A DNA stretch of 64,000 bases from Desulfurispora thermophila DSM 16022 (GCF_000376385.1 NZ_AQWN01000005.1:213462-277461); one strand, 5' to 3'. Numbered from the stretch's first letter, positions 39,668 to 49,855 are shown. The notes: generated by a model not told the origin, from the letters alone. A program made the numbers and translations.

Positions 39668-40555
39668 ATGCTGAGCAATCTTTCCGGGATAGGCGTGGCC
39701 ATGTTGGGCGGTGACCAGCGCAACCTGCTGGTGATGCAACGGCTGGTGGAACTGGGGGCGACTGTCAAGGTAGTAGGATTACCTGTGCCGGAATCCGACC
39801 GTGTGGTGGTTTATGAAGATATAGAACACGCCCTGCAGGGGGTGCGGGCTTTGCTCCTGCCGGTGCCCGGGACCGACGAGGAGGGAAAACTGCACGCCGT
39901 ATATGCCAAAGACCCTCTGTATCTAAAACCGCAGCACCTGGCACAGCTGAAGCCCGGTACGCCCGTGCTGGTGGGAGTGGCCAAGTCTTACCTGCGCAAG
40001 ATGGCCGAGCGTTATAAACTGGCTTTGCTGGAAGTTATGGAAATTGACGAGGTGGCCATATTGAATTCCATACCTTCCGCCGAAGGGGCCATTTTGCTGG
40101 CCATGCAGAATATGCCCATCACCATCCATGGCAGCCAGTGCGTGGTCACTGGTTTTGGCCGCACGGCCATGACGCTGGCCCGCATGCTGAAGGCGCTGGG
40201 AGCTCATACCACCGTGGTGGCGCGCAACCCGGCCCAGCGGGCCCGGGCCTGGGAGATAGGACATCAGGTGGCCGACTTGGGCCAGCTACCGGCAGTGCTC
40301 GGCCGGGCCGACTTTGTTTTTAATACCATACCTGCTCTGGTGCTTAACCGGGACGTATTACAATGTATGAAGCCTGGAACTCTGATTGTTGATCTGGCTT
40401 CCTCTCCCGGCGGTACCGACTTTAGTTGCGCGGAAAGCCTGGGTATTAAAGCCATCCTCGCTCCCGGACTGCCGGGTCGCTATTCGCCTCGCACGGCCGG
40501 GGAAATCCTGGCCGATGTCATTCCCCGCCTGCTGATAGAAGCCATCTCCTCCTGA
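39668..40555 (+). CDS. dpaA: Dipicolinate synthase subunit A
   Basis: Makes dipicolinic acid for the spore core in the mother cell, with DpaB. 295 residues: N-terminal dipicolinate synthase domain (GVAMLGGDQRNLLVMQRLVE) and a Rossmann dinucleotide-binding domain (VVTGFGRTAMTLARMLKALG). Strong AGGAGGAGG before ATG 39668. Also called spoVFA. The 105-bp gap after dapB may hold a sporulation-specific promoter. Confidence 0.95.
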   Translation: MLSNLSGIGVAMLGGDQRNLLVMQRLVELGATVKVVGLPVPESDRVVVYEDIEHALQGVRALLLPVPGTDEEGKLHAVYAKDPLYLKPQHLAQLKPGTPVLVGVAKSYLRKMAERYKLALLEVMEIDEVAILNSIPSAEGAILLAMQNMPITIHGSQCVVTGFGRTAMTLARMLKALGAHTTVVARNPAQRARAWEIGHQVADLGQLPAVLGRADFVFNTIPALVLNRDVLQCMKPGTLIVDLASSPGGTDFSCAESLGIKAILAPGLPGRYSPRTAGEILADVIPRLLIEAISS

Positions 40556-40590
40556 CCGGGCTTGCTATCCATGCAGGAGGTGCTCAAGGC

Positions 40591-41181
40591 ATGACTTTGC
40601 AGGGTGTCCGGATCGGTTTTGCCCTAACTGGTTCTCACTGCACCATGGATGAAGTACTGGTGGAAATAGAGCGGCTGAAAAACGAGGGGGCGGAAGTATT
40701 TCCCGTTGTCAGTTATTCTGTGGACAGCACCGACAGCAGGTTTGGTACGGCGGCAGCGCTGAAACAAAAGCTGCGGAAAACCACTGGCCGGGAGGTCATT
40801 AACACCATTGTGGGGGCGGAGCCGGTTGGGCCGGAAAAAATGTTTGATGTGCTGGTGGTGGCTCCCTGTACCGGCAACACTATTGCAAAACTGGCCAATG
40901 CCATTACCGATACGCCCGTGCTGATGGCCATCAAAGCCCACCTGCGCAACCAGCGTCCGGTGGTGCTGGCTGTTTCCACCAATGATGGTCTGGGAATGAA
41001 CGCCAAAAATATCGGGCTGCTGCTCAATACAAAGCATGTGTACATGGTGCCTTTCGGGCAGGACAGCCCTGCCGGCAAGCCCAATTCCCTTAAAGCCAAA
41101 ATGGATCTGTTGCCCGATACCGTGCTGCTGGCTCTGCAGGGAAGACAAATCCAGCCGGTTTTAATTTCTTTAAATGGCTAG
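40591..41181 (+). CDS. dpaB: Dipicolinate synthase subunit B
   Basis: 196-residue flavoprotein-like partner of DpaA (spoVFB). GFALTGSHCTMDEVLVEIER at the start and VAPCTGNTIAKLANAITDTP in the middle are the flavoprotein-fold phosphate-binding segments. AGGAGGTG precedes ATG 40591; only 35 bp separate it from dpaA, so they form one operon. Confidence 0.95.
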   Translation: MTLQGVRIGFALTGSHCTMDEVLVEIERLKNEGAEVFPVVSYSVDSTDSRFGTAAALKQKLRKTTGREVINTIVGAEPVGPEKMFDVLVVAPCTGNTIAKLANAITDTPVLMAIKAHLRNQRPVVLAVSTNDGLGMNAKNIGLLLNTKHVYMVPFGQDSPAGKPNSLKAKMDLLPDTVLLALQGRQIQPVLISLNG

Positions 41182-41242
41182 CACTTGCGGTGGCGGCACC
41201 GGTCGGGATAGCATAATGGAAAAAGATCAGGAGGGATAGTCG

Positions 41243-42259
41243 TTGGGATTTAATGTTGTAATTGTGGGCGCATCCGGTGCCGTGGGGCAGGAGTTTTTAA
41301 AAGTGCTGGAGGAGAGAAACTTCCCCATAAATCAGCTCAGGCTGTGCGCTACGGCGCGCTCGGCCGGCAAGCAAATGGTTTTTAGAGGGCAAACTCTGGT
41401 GGTGGAAGAAACCACGCCGGATTCTTTCCAGGACATGCAGATCGCCCTCTTTGCCGGTGGTTCGGCCAGTCTGGAATTTGGGCCGGCCGCCGTGCAAAGG
41501 GGCTGTGTGGTGATTGACAACAGCAGCAATTACCGCTTGAAACCAGATGTGCCCCTGGTTGTACCCGAAGTCAATCCGGAAGATGTGAAATGGCACAAGG
41601 GGATCATTGCCAACCCCAACTGTTCCACCATTATCATGGTGGTGGCATTAAAGCCCATTTATGATGCCGCCGGGATCAAACGAGTGGTGGTTTCCACCTA
41701 CCAGGCGGTTTCGGGGGCCGGTGCGGAAGGGATTACTGAACTGGCCAACCAGACGCGGGCGATTATTAATGGTGAGGATTACCCGCCGCAGAAATTCCCG
41801 TACCAGATTGCTTTTAACCTGATCCCGCATATCGATGTCTTCCAGGAAATGGACTACACCAAAGAAGAGTGGAAGATGGTCAAGGAAACGCATAAAATTA
41901 TGCATGACGACAGTATCGGCATTACGGCAACCACAGTGCGGGTGCCCGTCTTCCGCAGTCACTCCGAGTCCATCAATATTGAAACCAAAACCAAGCTTAC
42001 AGCTGCCCGGGCCAGAGAAGTGCTGGCCAAAGCCCCCGGGGTGGTGGTGCTGGACGACCCGGCCAACAAACAGTACCCTATGCCGCTGTACTGTTCGGAT
42101 AAAGACGAAGTGTTTGTGGGTCGCATCCGGGAGGACAACTCCCTGCCGGCGGGCCTTAACCTGTGGGTGGTAGCCGACCAGATCCGCAAAGGGGCGGCCA
42201 CCAATGCGGTGCAGATCGCTGAATTGCTGGTGAAATACAACTGCCTGGCTGCTTCGTAA
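41243..42259 (+). CDS. asd: Aspartate-semialdehyde dehydrogenase
   Basis: Converts aspartyl phosphate to the semialdehyde. 338 residues: VGASGAVGQEFL nucleotide loop at 7-18, catalytic Cys in NPNCSTI at about 130, and QAVSGAGAEG. The start is TTG 41243, 6 nt after AGGAGGGATAG. It supplies both DAP and the rest of the aspartate pathway. Confidence 0.95.
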   Translation: MGFNVVIVGASGAVGQEFLKVLEERNFPINQLRLCATARSAGKQMVFRGQTLVVEETTPDSFQDMQIALFAGGSASLEFGPAAVQRGCVVIDNSSNYRLKPDVPLVVPEVNPEDVKWHKGIIANPNCSTIIMVVALKPIYDAAGIKRVVVSTYQAVSGAGAEGITELANQTRAIINGEDYPPQKFPYQIAFNLIPHIDVFQEMDYTKEEWKMVKETHKIMHDDSIGITATTVRVPVFRSHSESINIETKTKLTAARAREVLAKAPGVVVLDDPANKQYPMPLYCSDKDEVFVGRIREDNSLPAGLNLWVVADQIRKGAATNAVQIAELLVKYNCLAAS

Positions 42260-42372
42260 AGAGCTTCCCGCAGCAGTCCGCGGACTTGTGCATGCCGTAA
42301 GCGCGGCATCAGCAGAAATGAAAAAACGTTTTATCAGGATAGATGCAGTTAACGGAAAGAGGTTTTGAAAGA

Positions 42373-43596
42373 ATGCGGTTCATTGTACAGAAATTCGGTG
42401 GTACTTCTCTGGTGACGCAACAGCTGCGGGAGCAGGTGGCCGGCCGGGCCATAGCGGCCAAAGAGGAGGGCTACATGCCCGTGATGGTGGTTTCGGCCAT
42501 CGGCCGGCGGGGTGACCCCTTTGCTACGGATACGCTGCTGGATTTTGCCCGGCAGGCCAACCGGGAATTAACAGGCCGGGAGCTGGACCTGCTCATGGCC
42601 TGCGGTGAGATTATTTCCGGGGTGGTGATGGCCGGTACGCTGCAAAAAATGGGTCACCCGGCCATATTTCTCACCGGTGCCCAGGCCGGGATCATCACGG
42701 ACAACAACTTCAATGATGCCCGTATTTTGAAAGTGAAGCCGGAAAATATTCTGAAGCACGCCCGGGAGGGCAAGATTGTCGTGGTGGCCGGTTTCCAGGG
42801 CGTTACCGAGGACGGGGAAATTACCACGCTGGGCCGGGGCGGTAGCGACACAACGGCGGCAGCCCTGGGAGTGGCTTTGAGCGCCGGATTTGTGGACATT
42901 TACACCGATGTGGAAGGGATCATGTCGGTGGATCCGCGCATCGTGTCCGATGCCCGGCCCATGGAAATGGTCACCTACGATGAGATCTGCCAGCTGGCCC
43001 ACGAGGGGGCCAAGGTGGTACACCCCCGGGCGGTGGAAATAGTCATGCAAAAAAACATTCCCCTGCGGGTGCGCTCCACGTTCAGCGACTCGCCCGGCAC
43101 ACTGGTGACCAGCACCGGGGAGGTCTACCGGGGCACCATAGATATAACCCGGGACCGGACCATTACCGGGATTACCCATATCCCCGACCTGGTGCAGTTT
43201 AAAATTAATGTGGACGCCGGAGCGGAGGGCCTGAAACAAAAGCGCCGCCTTTTCAAGGCGCTGGCCCTGGCCGGGATCAGCCTGGATTTCATCAATGTTT
43301 ACCCGGAGCAAATAGTTTTCACCGTCAAGCAGGACACGGCGGAAAAAGCCCAGCAGGTGCTGGAGACCACCGGCTTCACTCCCGAGGTGACGCCGGGCTG
43401 TGCCAAAGTAGCGGCCGTGGGTGCCGGTATGACCGGAGTGCCCGGTGTGATGGCCGGCATTGTGGAAGCCCTGACGCGGGAGGATATTCAAATATTGCAG
43501 TCCAACGATTCGCACACCACCATCTGGGTGCTGGTGAAACGGGAAGACATGGAAAAGGCCGTGCGGGCCATTTACCGCCGTTTTATAGGGAAGTAG
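42373..43596 (+). CDS. dapG: Aspartate kinase (DapG type)
   Basis: About 407 residues from ATG 42373 (in-frame ATG 42343 precedes the GAAAGAGG ribosome site). KFGGTSL at the start, catalytic GRGGSDTTA, then two ACT domains (about 270-400; QIVFTVKQDTAEKAQQVLET and MAGIVEALTREDIQILQSND). The DAP-locus position and ACT tandem fit the DAP-inhibited isozyme. Confidence 0.93.
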   Translation: MRFIVQKFGGTSLVTQQLREQVAGRAIAAKEEGYMPVMVVSAIGRRGDPFATDTLLDFARQANRELTGRELDLLMACGEIISGVVMAGTLQKMGHPAIFLTGAQAGIITDNNFNDARILKVKPENILKHAREGKIVVVAGFQGVTEDGEITTLGRGGSDTTAAALGVALSAGFVDIYTDVEGIMSVDPRIVSDARPMEMVTYDEICQLAHEGAKVVHPRAVEIVMQKNIPLRVRSTFSDSPGTLVTSTGEVYRGTIDITRDRTITGITHIPDLVQFKINVDAGAEGLKQKRRLFKALALAGISLDFINVYPEQIVFTVKQDTAEKAQQVLETTGFTPEVTPGCAKVAAVGAGMTGVPGVMAGIVEALTREDIQILQSNDSHTTIWVLVKREDMEKAVRAIYRRFIGK

Positions 43597-43628
43597 GGGT
43601 TTAACAGGCAATTACCCGGAAAGGGAAG

Positions 43629-44522
43629 GTGATAGACTTGACACCGGACTTCGGGCGGCTGATTACCGCCATGATCACCCCTTACGACAGGAACATGCAG
43701 GTAGACTATCAGTTAGCCAGGAAGCTGGCCCGCCACCTGGTGCAAAACGGTTCCGACGGCCTGGTGGTCTGCGGCACCACCGGGGAGTCTCCCGTCCTGA
43801 GCAAAGAGGAGAAGGTGGAACTATTCCGGGCAGTGGTGGAGGAAGTGGGCGGTCAGGCCACGGTGATTGCCGGGACGGGGGGTAATAACACCCAGGCCAG
43901 CATCGAACTGACCCGGGCGGCGGAGAAAGCCGGTGTGGACGGCGTGATGCTGGTCTGCCCGTACTACAACAAGCCGTCCCAGGAAGGGCTGTACCAGCAC
44001 TTCAAAGCGGTGGCCACCAGTACCAATTTGCCCGTCATGCTGTACAACATCCCCGGCCGGACCGGTATCAATCTGCTGCCCGCTACCGTGGCCAGGCTGG
44101 CGGAAATTGATAATATCGTAGCCATTAAAGAAGCGGCCGGCAGTATGGATCAGGTCAGTGAACTGCGCCGCGTGCTGCCCGACGACTTTGTCATCTACAG
44201 CGGTGATGATTCGCTCACCCTGCCCATGCTGGCCCTGGGGGCGCGGGGCATTGTCAGCGTGGCCGCCCACCTGGTGGGCAATGAGATCAAACAAATGATC
44301 AATGCTTTCATGGCTGGCAATATCACCCTGGCCACCCAGCTGCACCTGAAGCTGTATCCTTTGTTCAAAGGGCTTTTCATCACCACCAACCCGGTGCCGC
44401 TCAAAACAGCACTGACTCTGCTGGGCTGGCCGGTGGGCGGGCCGCGCCTGCCGCTGGTGGAAACCACGGCCCAGGAAAAGGAGAGCATTAAAAAGGTCAT
44501 GGAACAGGCAGGCCTGCTGTAG
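43629..44522 (+). CDS. dapA: 4-hydroxy-tetrahydrodipicolinate synthase
   Basis: Condenses pyruvate with aspartate semialdehyde. 297 residues: GTTGESPVL, catalytic Tyr in [10 protein letters not shown] and Schiff-base Lys in VAIKEAAG. Start is GTG 43629 or TTG 43638; the AAGGTG just before 43631 favours the latter by spacing. A terminator follows at 44558, closing the operon. Confidence 0.95.
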   Translation: MIDLTPDFGRLITAMITPYDRNMQVDYQLARKLARHLVQNGSDGLVVCGTTGESPVLSKEEKVELFRAVVEEVGGQATVIAGTGGNNTQASIELTRAAEKAGVDGVMLVCPYYNKPSQEGLYQHFKAVATSTNLPVMLYNIPGRTGINLLPATVARLAEIDNIVAIKEAAGSMDQVSELRRVLPDDFVIYSGDDSLTLPMLALGARGIVSVAAHLVGNEIKQMINAFMAGNITLATQLHLKLYPLFKGLFITTNPVPLKTALTLLGWPVGGPRLPLVETTAQEKESIKKVMEQAGLL

Positions 44523-44557
44523 TGCAAGGCCGCAGTAAAATAATATAATAAATGTCG

Positions 44558-44590
44558 AAAACCGGTCCCCGGTGCAGGGGCCGGTTTTCT
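44558..44590 (+). terminator. Terminator after dapA
   Basis: AAAACCGGTCCCC pairs with GGGGCCGGTTTT. Confidence 0.8.
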
Positions 44591-44686
44591 AATTTACTTT
44601 ATAGTACTACAGTGTAATTTAAATTTATCAACAGCGGGTGTGCATCCTTCGCTCGCCGCCCAAGCTGTATACACCTGCGGGCGGTC

Positions 44687-45130
44687 TCAAAAATGACCGG
44701 CCCGGGCCAGCTGGGAGTCGGGCGGGCAGACGGTGAGGGGAGGGATTTTATACAGGCTGGCCGCGCCCCGCCCCCGGCCCAGGTAGACCGGCCGGTAGCG
44801 CTGCCAGAAGTGGTAGGCAAAAGGGCTGTTAACTTCAAAGACAATTGGTTTTTCCGGGTACGCTGCGCGCAGGTAATTCACCAGTGCCTGCCCGAAACCC
44901 TGGCAGCGAAAGCGGGGCAGGGTTTCCAGCGTGGCAATACCCAGCACATCCGGCTCGCTGCACCAGGTGGGGTCAAGCTGCCAGGCCACCCGCGCCACCA
45001 AGGTATTATCCACCAGGATACCGTGAAAATTTAATCCGCTCATGTCTCCCAGCCAGGTAAAGTGCAGGAGCGATTCATTTTCAAATTCCTTGCAGTAGGG
45101 TGAATGGGGAGTAAGGCGAATGATTTTCAT
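44687..45130 (-). CDS. GNAT-family N-acetyltransferase
   Basis: 147 residues. The acetyl-CoA-binding motif is LGIATLETLPRFRCQGFGQA followed by LVNYLRAAYPEKPI, and a late YHFWQRYRPVYLG strand. Substrate unknown. Monocistronic, convergent with dapA. Confidence 0.75.
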   Translation of the reverse strand: MKIIRLTPHSPYCKEFENESLLHFTWLGDMSGLNFHGILVDNTLVARVAWQLDPTWCSEPDVLGIATLETLPRFRCQGFGQALVNYLRAAYPEKPIVFEVNSPFAYHFWQRYRPVYLGRGRGAASLYKIPPLTVCPPDSQLARAGHF

Positions 45131-45681
45131 CTACATCCCCCGATAGTTTATACTTCAGGTATTGTATCAATCATCTACTATTTTGGTTGCTCAGTCAACT
45201 ATCTAAAATAACTGGAGTGGAAGACCCGCGGCCTTGTACCTATGTTTACAGCCGGAATACCCACCTTTTCAAAGTTTGGCGGGTAGGTGGGAGTTCCAGC
45301 GGGCTGTAAAACTCCTTCAAATATACTGGAAACATGGTGGTATTTGTGTTTTCTGTTTGTTGTGCCGGCCTGGGGATCGGTTTTCTGTAAATGGGCACAG
45401 GCAGATACAGTATGCTGTTTCCCAGTGTTGTTGAGCAGGACATAATCCCACCGCCCGTGTTAATTATATGTTAATCAATTGTTAATAAAATATTAACAGA
45501 AGGCACCCGGTTTGTCAATTAAACTGAGCGGCATTTAGTTGTTCCGGCTGGGAAAATTTATTATAATAGGGTAGCAAGATCCGGCCAGCCAGAATATCCT
45601 TCCGGCCTTCTCCAGTATTTTTATGTAGGACGGATTATCTGCAAAAACCAACGTATATAGAAGAAAACGGGAGGTGCATCT
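45131..45681. other. Intergenic region with a long hairpin
   Basis: No gene. TTTACAGCC (45245-45253) pairs with GGCTGTAAA (45302-45310) and CCCACC with GGTGGG inside it, forming one imperfect stem-loop of about 65 nt. The rest is AT-rich and probably holds the promoter of the RNase J gene; TTATAATAGGG near 45560 is a likely -10. Confidence 0.5.
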
Positions 45682-47346
45682 TTGTCCAAAGAGCCGAAAG
45701 TTGCCATCATACCCCTGGGCGGTCTGGGGGAAATCGGAAAGAACATGATGGCGGTCAAATACGGGGAGAATATTCTGGTCGTGGACTGCGGGATGATGTT
45801 TCCGGAAGAGGAACTTTTGGGAATTGACGTGGTCATTCCCGACATCACTTACCTGCTGGAAAACCGGGAACAGGTACGGGCGATTGTGTTAACCCATGGC
45901 CACGAGGATCACATCGGCGCTCTGCCCTATGTGCTGCGCCAGCTCAATCTGCCGGTCTACGGGACATGCCTGACCCTGGGCATCCTGCAGGGCAAGCTGA
46001 AAGAGCACGGGCTGGAACGGGAGGCCGTTTTGCACCGGGTCAAGCCGCGCGATACAGTGAACATCGGTCCCTTCAAGGTGGAGTTCATCCGGGTGTCGCA
46101 CAGTGTACCCGATGCGGTTTCCGTAGCTATTCACACTCCGGTGGGGACCATTGTGCACACTGGCGATTTCAAGCTGGATCAGACGCCGGTGGACGGGGCG
46201 GTGACCGATTTTTATCGCTTCGCCCAGTTGGGGGAAAAGGGCGTGCTGGCCCTGCTTTCCGACAGCACCAATGTGGAACGGCCGGGCTATACAATGTCCG
46301 AGTCGGTGGTGGGTCAGACCTTTGACGAAACCTTTCGCCAGGCCAAAGAAAGGATCATTGTGGCGACTTTTGCCTCCAACGTACACCGCCTGCAGCAGGC
46401 CATCACCACGGCGCACCGTTACGATCGCAAGGTGGCTGTAGTGGGGCGGAGCATGATCAATGTCCTCTCCATTGCTCACGAACTGGGTTATCTGAAAATA
46501 CCCGATGGTACGCTGGTGGAACTGGAAGAGGCGGCCCGGCTGCCCAAACACAAAATTGTCTACCTTTCCACCGGCAGCCAGGGGGAGCCCATGTCGGCCC
46601 TCACCCGCATGGCCATGGGGGACCACCGCCAGGTGGAAATTTTACCCGGCGATACAGTAATCATTTCCGCCACGCCCATTCCGGGCAATGAAAAGCTGGT
46701 GGCGCGGATTATTGACCAGCTTTTCAAGCAGGGGGCGCATGTGATCTACGAAGCGGTTTCCGGTATCCACGTCAGCGGTCACCCCAGCCAGGAAGAACTC
46801 AAGTTGATGATCAACATGACCCGGCCCAAATTTTTCATTCCGGTGCACGGTGAATACAGGATGCTGATCAAGCACGCCCGCCTGGCCAGGGAGATGGGCA
46901 TCCCCGAGAAAAACATCTTTGTGTTGGAAAACGGCCAGGTGCTGGAGCTTTCTCGCAAAAGCGGCCGGGTGACGGGACGGGTTACGGCCGGGCGCGTGCT
47001 GGTGGACGGCCTGGGTGTGGGCGATGTGGGCAACATAGTGCTGCGCGACCGCAAGCAGCTCTCGCAGGACGGAATACTGATTGTGGTGGTGACCATCAAC
47101 CGGGAGTCCGGCCAGATCATGGCCGGGCCGGACATTGTGTCGCGGGGTTTTGTCTATGTGCGGGAATCCGAGCCGCTGCTGGAAGAAGCGCGGGAAAAGG
47201 TGAAGGGAGCACTGGAGAAGTGCACCGAGCGGGGTCTGACCGAGTGGTCGTCCATCAAGTCCCAGGTGCGCGATGTGCTGGGCAAGTTCTTGTACGAAAA
47301 AACCAGGAGAAGGCCGATGATACTGCCGATCATCATGGAGGTATAG
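45682..47346 (+). CDS. rnjA: Ribonuclease J
   Basis: Endo- and 5'-3' exoribonuclease of RNA decay and rRNA maturation. 554 residues: metallo-beta-lactamase motif HGHEDHIGALP at about 72-82, HTGDFKLD, and the beta-CASP region (STGSQGEPMSALTRMA; VSGHPSQEELKLM; PVHGEYRM). GGGAGGTG precedes TTG 45682. It sits after the dap block as its homologue does in Bacillus. Confidence 0.93.
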   Translation: MSKEPKVAIIPLGGLGEIGKNMMAVKYGENILVVDCGMMFPEEELLGIDVVIPDITYLLENREQVRAIVLTHGHEDHIGALPYVLRQLNLPVYGTCLTLGILQGKLKEHGLEREAVLHRVKPRDTVNIGPFKVEFIRVSHSVPDAVSVAIHTPVGTIVHTGDFKLDQTPVDGAVTDFYRFAQLGEKGVLALLSDSTNVERPGYTMSESVVGQTFDETFRQAKERIIVATFASNVHRLQQAITTAHRYDRKVAVVGRSMINVLSIAHELGYLKIPDGTLVELEEAARLPKHKIVYLSTGSQGEPMSALTRMAMGDHRQVEILPGDTVIISATPIPGNEKLVARIIDQLFKQGAHVIYEAVSGIHVSGHPSQEELKLMINMTRPKFFIPVHGEYRMLIKHARLAREMGIPEKNIFVLENGQVLELSRKSGRVTGRVTAGRVLVDGLGVGDVGNIVLRDRKQLSQDGILIVVVTINRESGQIMAGPDIVSRGFVYVRESEPLLEEAREKVKGALEKCTERGLTEWSSIKSQVRDVLGKFLYEKTRRRPMILPIIMEV

Positions 47347-47350
47347 AGGA

Positions 47351-47385
47351 GCGCGGGCTTTTCAGCCTGCGCTTTATTATTTTTC
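47351..47385 (+). terminator. Terminator after the RNase J gene
   Basis: GCGCGGGC-TTTTCA-GCCTGCGC followed by a T-rich stretch. Confidence 0.75.
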
Positions 47386-47423
47386 TTGCCACAGGTAATG
47401 TTTTGTATTAATATCGAAATATA

Positions 47424-47440
47424 ATATCGTGAGGCGATAT
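47424..47440. promoter_or_regulatory. PadR-type operator overlapping the ribosome site
   Basis: ATATCG-TGAGG-CGATAT, a perfect dyad ending 1 nt before ATG 47442 and containing GAGG. The upstream AATATCG adds a partial second site. Suggests autoregulation by the PadR protein. Confidence 0.7.
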
Positions 47441-47441
47441 T

Positions 47442-47771
47442 ATGATCAGAGAATTGTTCAATGGTTTCATTCGCATTCACATTTTGCATCACGCCTCCTT
47501 GCAGCCGGTATACGGGCAGGAGATGATGGCGGAACTGGCCCGGCATGGTTATAAAACAGGGCCGGGGACCATATATCCCCTTTTACACCGCATGGCTCGG
47601 GAAGGGTATCTGGAAATGCAGCGCCGTGTGGTGGGGGGCAGGGTGCGCAAATACTACGTCATTACGGCGGCGGGGCAAGACATACTGGAACAAGCGCGGG
47701 AAAAATTGCGCGAGCTGTGGGGAGAAGTGCTGGCCGAAGATGGGCGGGATTTTGATAAAGGGAGGTGTTGA
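47442..47771 (+). CDS. PadR-family transcriptional regulator
   Basis: 109 residues. Winged helix with the family core YGQEMMAELARHGYKTGPGT then IYPLLHRMAREGYLEM and KYYVITAAGQ. Opens the operon with the exporter genes and likely represses it through the dyad over its own ribosome site. The inducer is unknown. Confidence 0.88.
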   Translation: MIRELFNGFIRIHILHHASLQPVYGQEMMAELARHGYKTGPGTIYPLLHRMAREGYLEMQRRVVGGRVRKYYVITAAGQDILEQAREKLRELWGEVLAEDGRDFDKGRC

Positions 47772-47773
47772 GC

Positions 47774-48442
47774 ATGGGTGATTTACTGGAAATCGACAGA
47801 TTGTGTTGCTACCTGTCCCGGGGGGAGGACGGGCGGCGGGTGGAACTGACGGCGGCATTGCCGGCCGGGGAAGTGCTGGTGGTGCGCGGTCCTTCCGGAG
47901 CCGGCAAATCCACACTGCTCAAAGCGCTGGCGCGCCTGAGGGAGGCGGCGGGCACAGTGCGGCTCGCCGGGGTGGACTGGCGGCAAATCCCACCGCCGGT
48001 ATGGCGCCGCCGGGTGCATTACCTGGCCCAGCAGCCGGCCATGTTTGCCGGCAGTGTGCTGGATAATTTAAAAAAGCCCTTTGAACTGGCCGAGGTGAAA
48101 AAGTATGGTGCTTTTGACGAAAGCCTGGTGCGGGATGCTTTGCAGCGGTTAAATCTGGCCCCGGCACTGTTGGACCAGGAGGCACGCACCATATCCGGCG
48201 GGGAGGCGGCGCGCATTGCCCTGCTGCGGGCCATGTTAATCGGGCCGCAGGTGTTGCTTTTGGATGAGCCCACGGCGGCTCTGGATGAGGAATCCCGCCG
48301 GGCCGTGCTGCAGTATATCAAAGACTGGCTGGTGGAGCCCGGGCGGGCAGTCATACTGGTGTCCCACCGGGAGGAGGATGCTGGTTTTTTTCCGCGCCGG
48401 CAGGTTGTAGAAATAAGTTCGCGAGGTGAGCAAAATGAGTAA
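47774..48442 (+). CDS. fetA: ABC transporter ATP-binding protein, FetA-like
   Basis: 222 residues from ATG 47774, 8 nt after GGAGG. Walker A GPSGAGKST at about 41, signature SGGEAARIAL, Walker B VLLLDEPTAALDE. The fusion partner is encoded next; the pair matches iron-export FetAB. Confidence 0.85.
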   Translation: MGDLLEIDRLCCYLSRGEDGRRVELTAALPAGEVLVVRGPSGAGKSTLLKALARLREAAGTVRLAGVDWRQIPPPVWRRRVHYLAQQPAMFAGSVLDNLKKPFELAEVKKYGAFDESLVRDALQRLNLAPALLDQEARTISGGEAARIALLRAMLIGPQVLLLDEPTAALDEESRRAVLQYIKDWLVEPGRAVILVSHREEDAGFFPRRQVVEISSRGEQNE

Positions 48443-49238
48443 TGCCGGTGTAGTGCCCATCAGCAACTGGCAGCTGGCTCTGACGGTAATTCTGGTTTTA
48501 ATCAGCGGGGGCGTTGCGGTGTGGCTCAGACTGGGCCTGTTAAAACCGCTCTTGTGGGGTACGGTGCGCACCTTTGTGCAGTTAACCCTCATTGGCTATG
48601 TACTGACCTATATCTTTGCTGTCAACAGCCCCTGGCTGGTTCTGGCCATGCTGCTGGTGATGTGCCTGGTGGCCGCCCGCACGGCGGTACAGCGCACGCC
48701 CAATGTTTTCAACTATTCCTACTGGCTGGGCTTTGCTTCTCTGGCGGCCAGCACTTTTCTGGTGGGCTCCATTGTGGTGGAATTGATCATCTCGCCCGTT
48801 CCCTGGTACAGCGCCCGCATTGTCATTCCCATCTTCGGCATGATCCTGGGCAATTCCATGAACGGCATCGCCCTTTCTCTGGACCGCCTGTACAGCGAGG
48901 TGCGGGCCCGGGCCGGTGAAGTGGAAACCCTGCTGGCCTGTGGGGCCACACCCTGGGAAGCGGTGCGCGACTGTGTGCAGGTGGCCGTGCGGGCCGGTAT
49001 GACACCCACCATTAATTCGCTCATGGTGGTGGGAATAGTCAGCCTGCCCGGCATGATGACCGGCCAGATCCTGGGCGGGGCCGACCCCTTGCAGGCCGTG
49101 CGCTACCAGATTGTGGTCATGCTGATGATTGCCGCGGCGGTGGCCTTTGGTTGCCTGCTGCTGGTGCTGCTCTCCTACCGGCGGATGTTCAACGCGGCGG
49201 GAGCGCTATATGAAGAAGTACTTAGAAGTACAAAGTAA
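48435..49238 (+). CDS. fetB: ABC transporter permease, FetB-like iron exporter
   Basis: About 267 residues with seven or so membrane helices. Contains the family segment VIPIFGMILGNSMNGIALSL and GMTPTINSLMVVGIVSLPGM followed by MTGQILGG. The start ATG 48435 overlaps fetA by 8 bp. Exports iron or a related metal by family analogy. Confidence 0.88.
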   Translation: MSNAGVVPISNWQLALTVILVLISGGVAVWLRLGLLKPLLWGTVRTFVQLTLIGYVLTYIFAVNSPWLVLAMLLVMCLVAARTAVQRTPNVFNYSYWLGFASLAASTFLVGSIVVELIISPVPWYSARIVIPIFGMILGNSMNGIALSLDRLYSEVRARAGEVETLLACGATPWEAVRDCVQVAVRAGMTPTINSLMVVGIVSLPGMMTGQILGGADPLQAVRYQIVVMLMIAAAVAFGCLLLVLLSYRRMFNAAGALYEEVLRSTK

Positions 49239-49294
49239 ATATTAAGTAAGTTATTGGGGTAGCGTATTTGAGGGGATATTAGCTATCAAGATAA

Positions 49295-49855
49295 TTAAAA
49301 TCTGAAGTTCTTCTGGAGGAGAATTTTGTTATGGATTTCGCTTCTATCAACTTTTTCGGGTGTAAAGTGAGTAGAATAGTATAGCTTGAGAAAAACATTG
49401 TGAATATTCAGAATACCAATCACATTGCCCACTTTGTTCACCACGGGCAAATAGTTTCTCTTTTGCTGGGCAAATAGTTCGGCTACCTCCAGGAGAGAGC
49501 TGTCCGCTTTAACGCAAGAAGAAAGAATGGGGCGCATTATTTCCCGCACTGTGATCAGGCTGTTTTTCTGCAAGGCTTTATTGATAAAATACCAGCTTAC
49601 ATATTCAGCGCGAAAAAAAGGATCGTGGTTCATCAGGACCAGGCCAGTTAAATTCATCAGGCACTTGAAAGTGATCAGGCCGGTAAGTTTCTCCTGCCTG
49701 TCTGTGACCAGCAACACTCTTTCGCCCTGCCAGGCGGAGGGTTGATGCAAAGAAACCTTTAAAAGAGAAATGGCCCTGGTTATATGATCATCTTCACATA
49801 CTTTCAAAAAATGCGTTAAAGGGGTGAGGCAATCCATGATGGAATGATTGCTCAT
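49295..49855 (-). CDS. CBS-pair domain protein
   Basis: 186 residues with two CBS domains (LITFKCLMNLTGL; LLEVAELFAQQKRNYLPVVN followed by GNVIGILNIHNV). Such modules sense adenosyl nucleotides. It is the second of two paralogous genes; its ATG overlaps the end of the first by 4 bp. Confidence 0.75.
   Translation of the reverse strand: MSNHSIMDCLTPLTHFLKVCEDDHITRAISLLKVSLHQPSAWQGERVLLVTDRQEKLTGLITFKCLMNLTGLVLMNHDPFFRAEYVSWYFINKALQKNSLITVREIMRPILSSCVKADSSLLEVAELFAQQKRNYLPVVNKVGNVIGILNIHNVFLKLYYSTHFTPEKVDRSEIHNKILLQKNFRF

Noticed and set aside
36375..47135. Long minus-strand open frames across the dap/mlpA/rnj genes
   Set aside because: They are antisense shadows of GC-rich genes with clear families on the plus strand and have no recognisable motifs.
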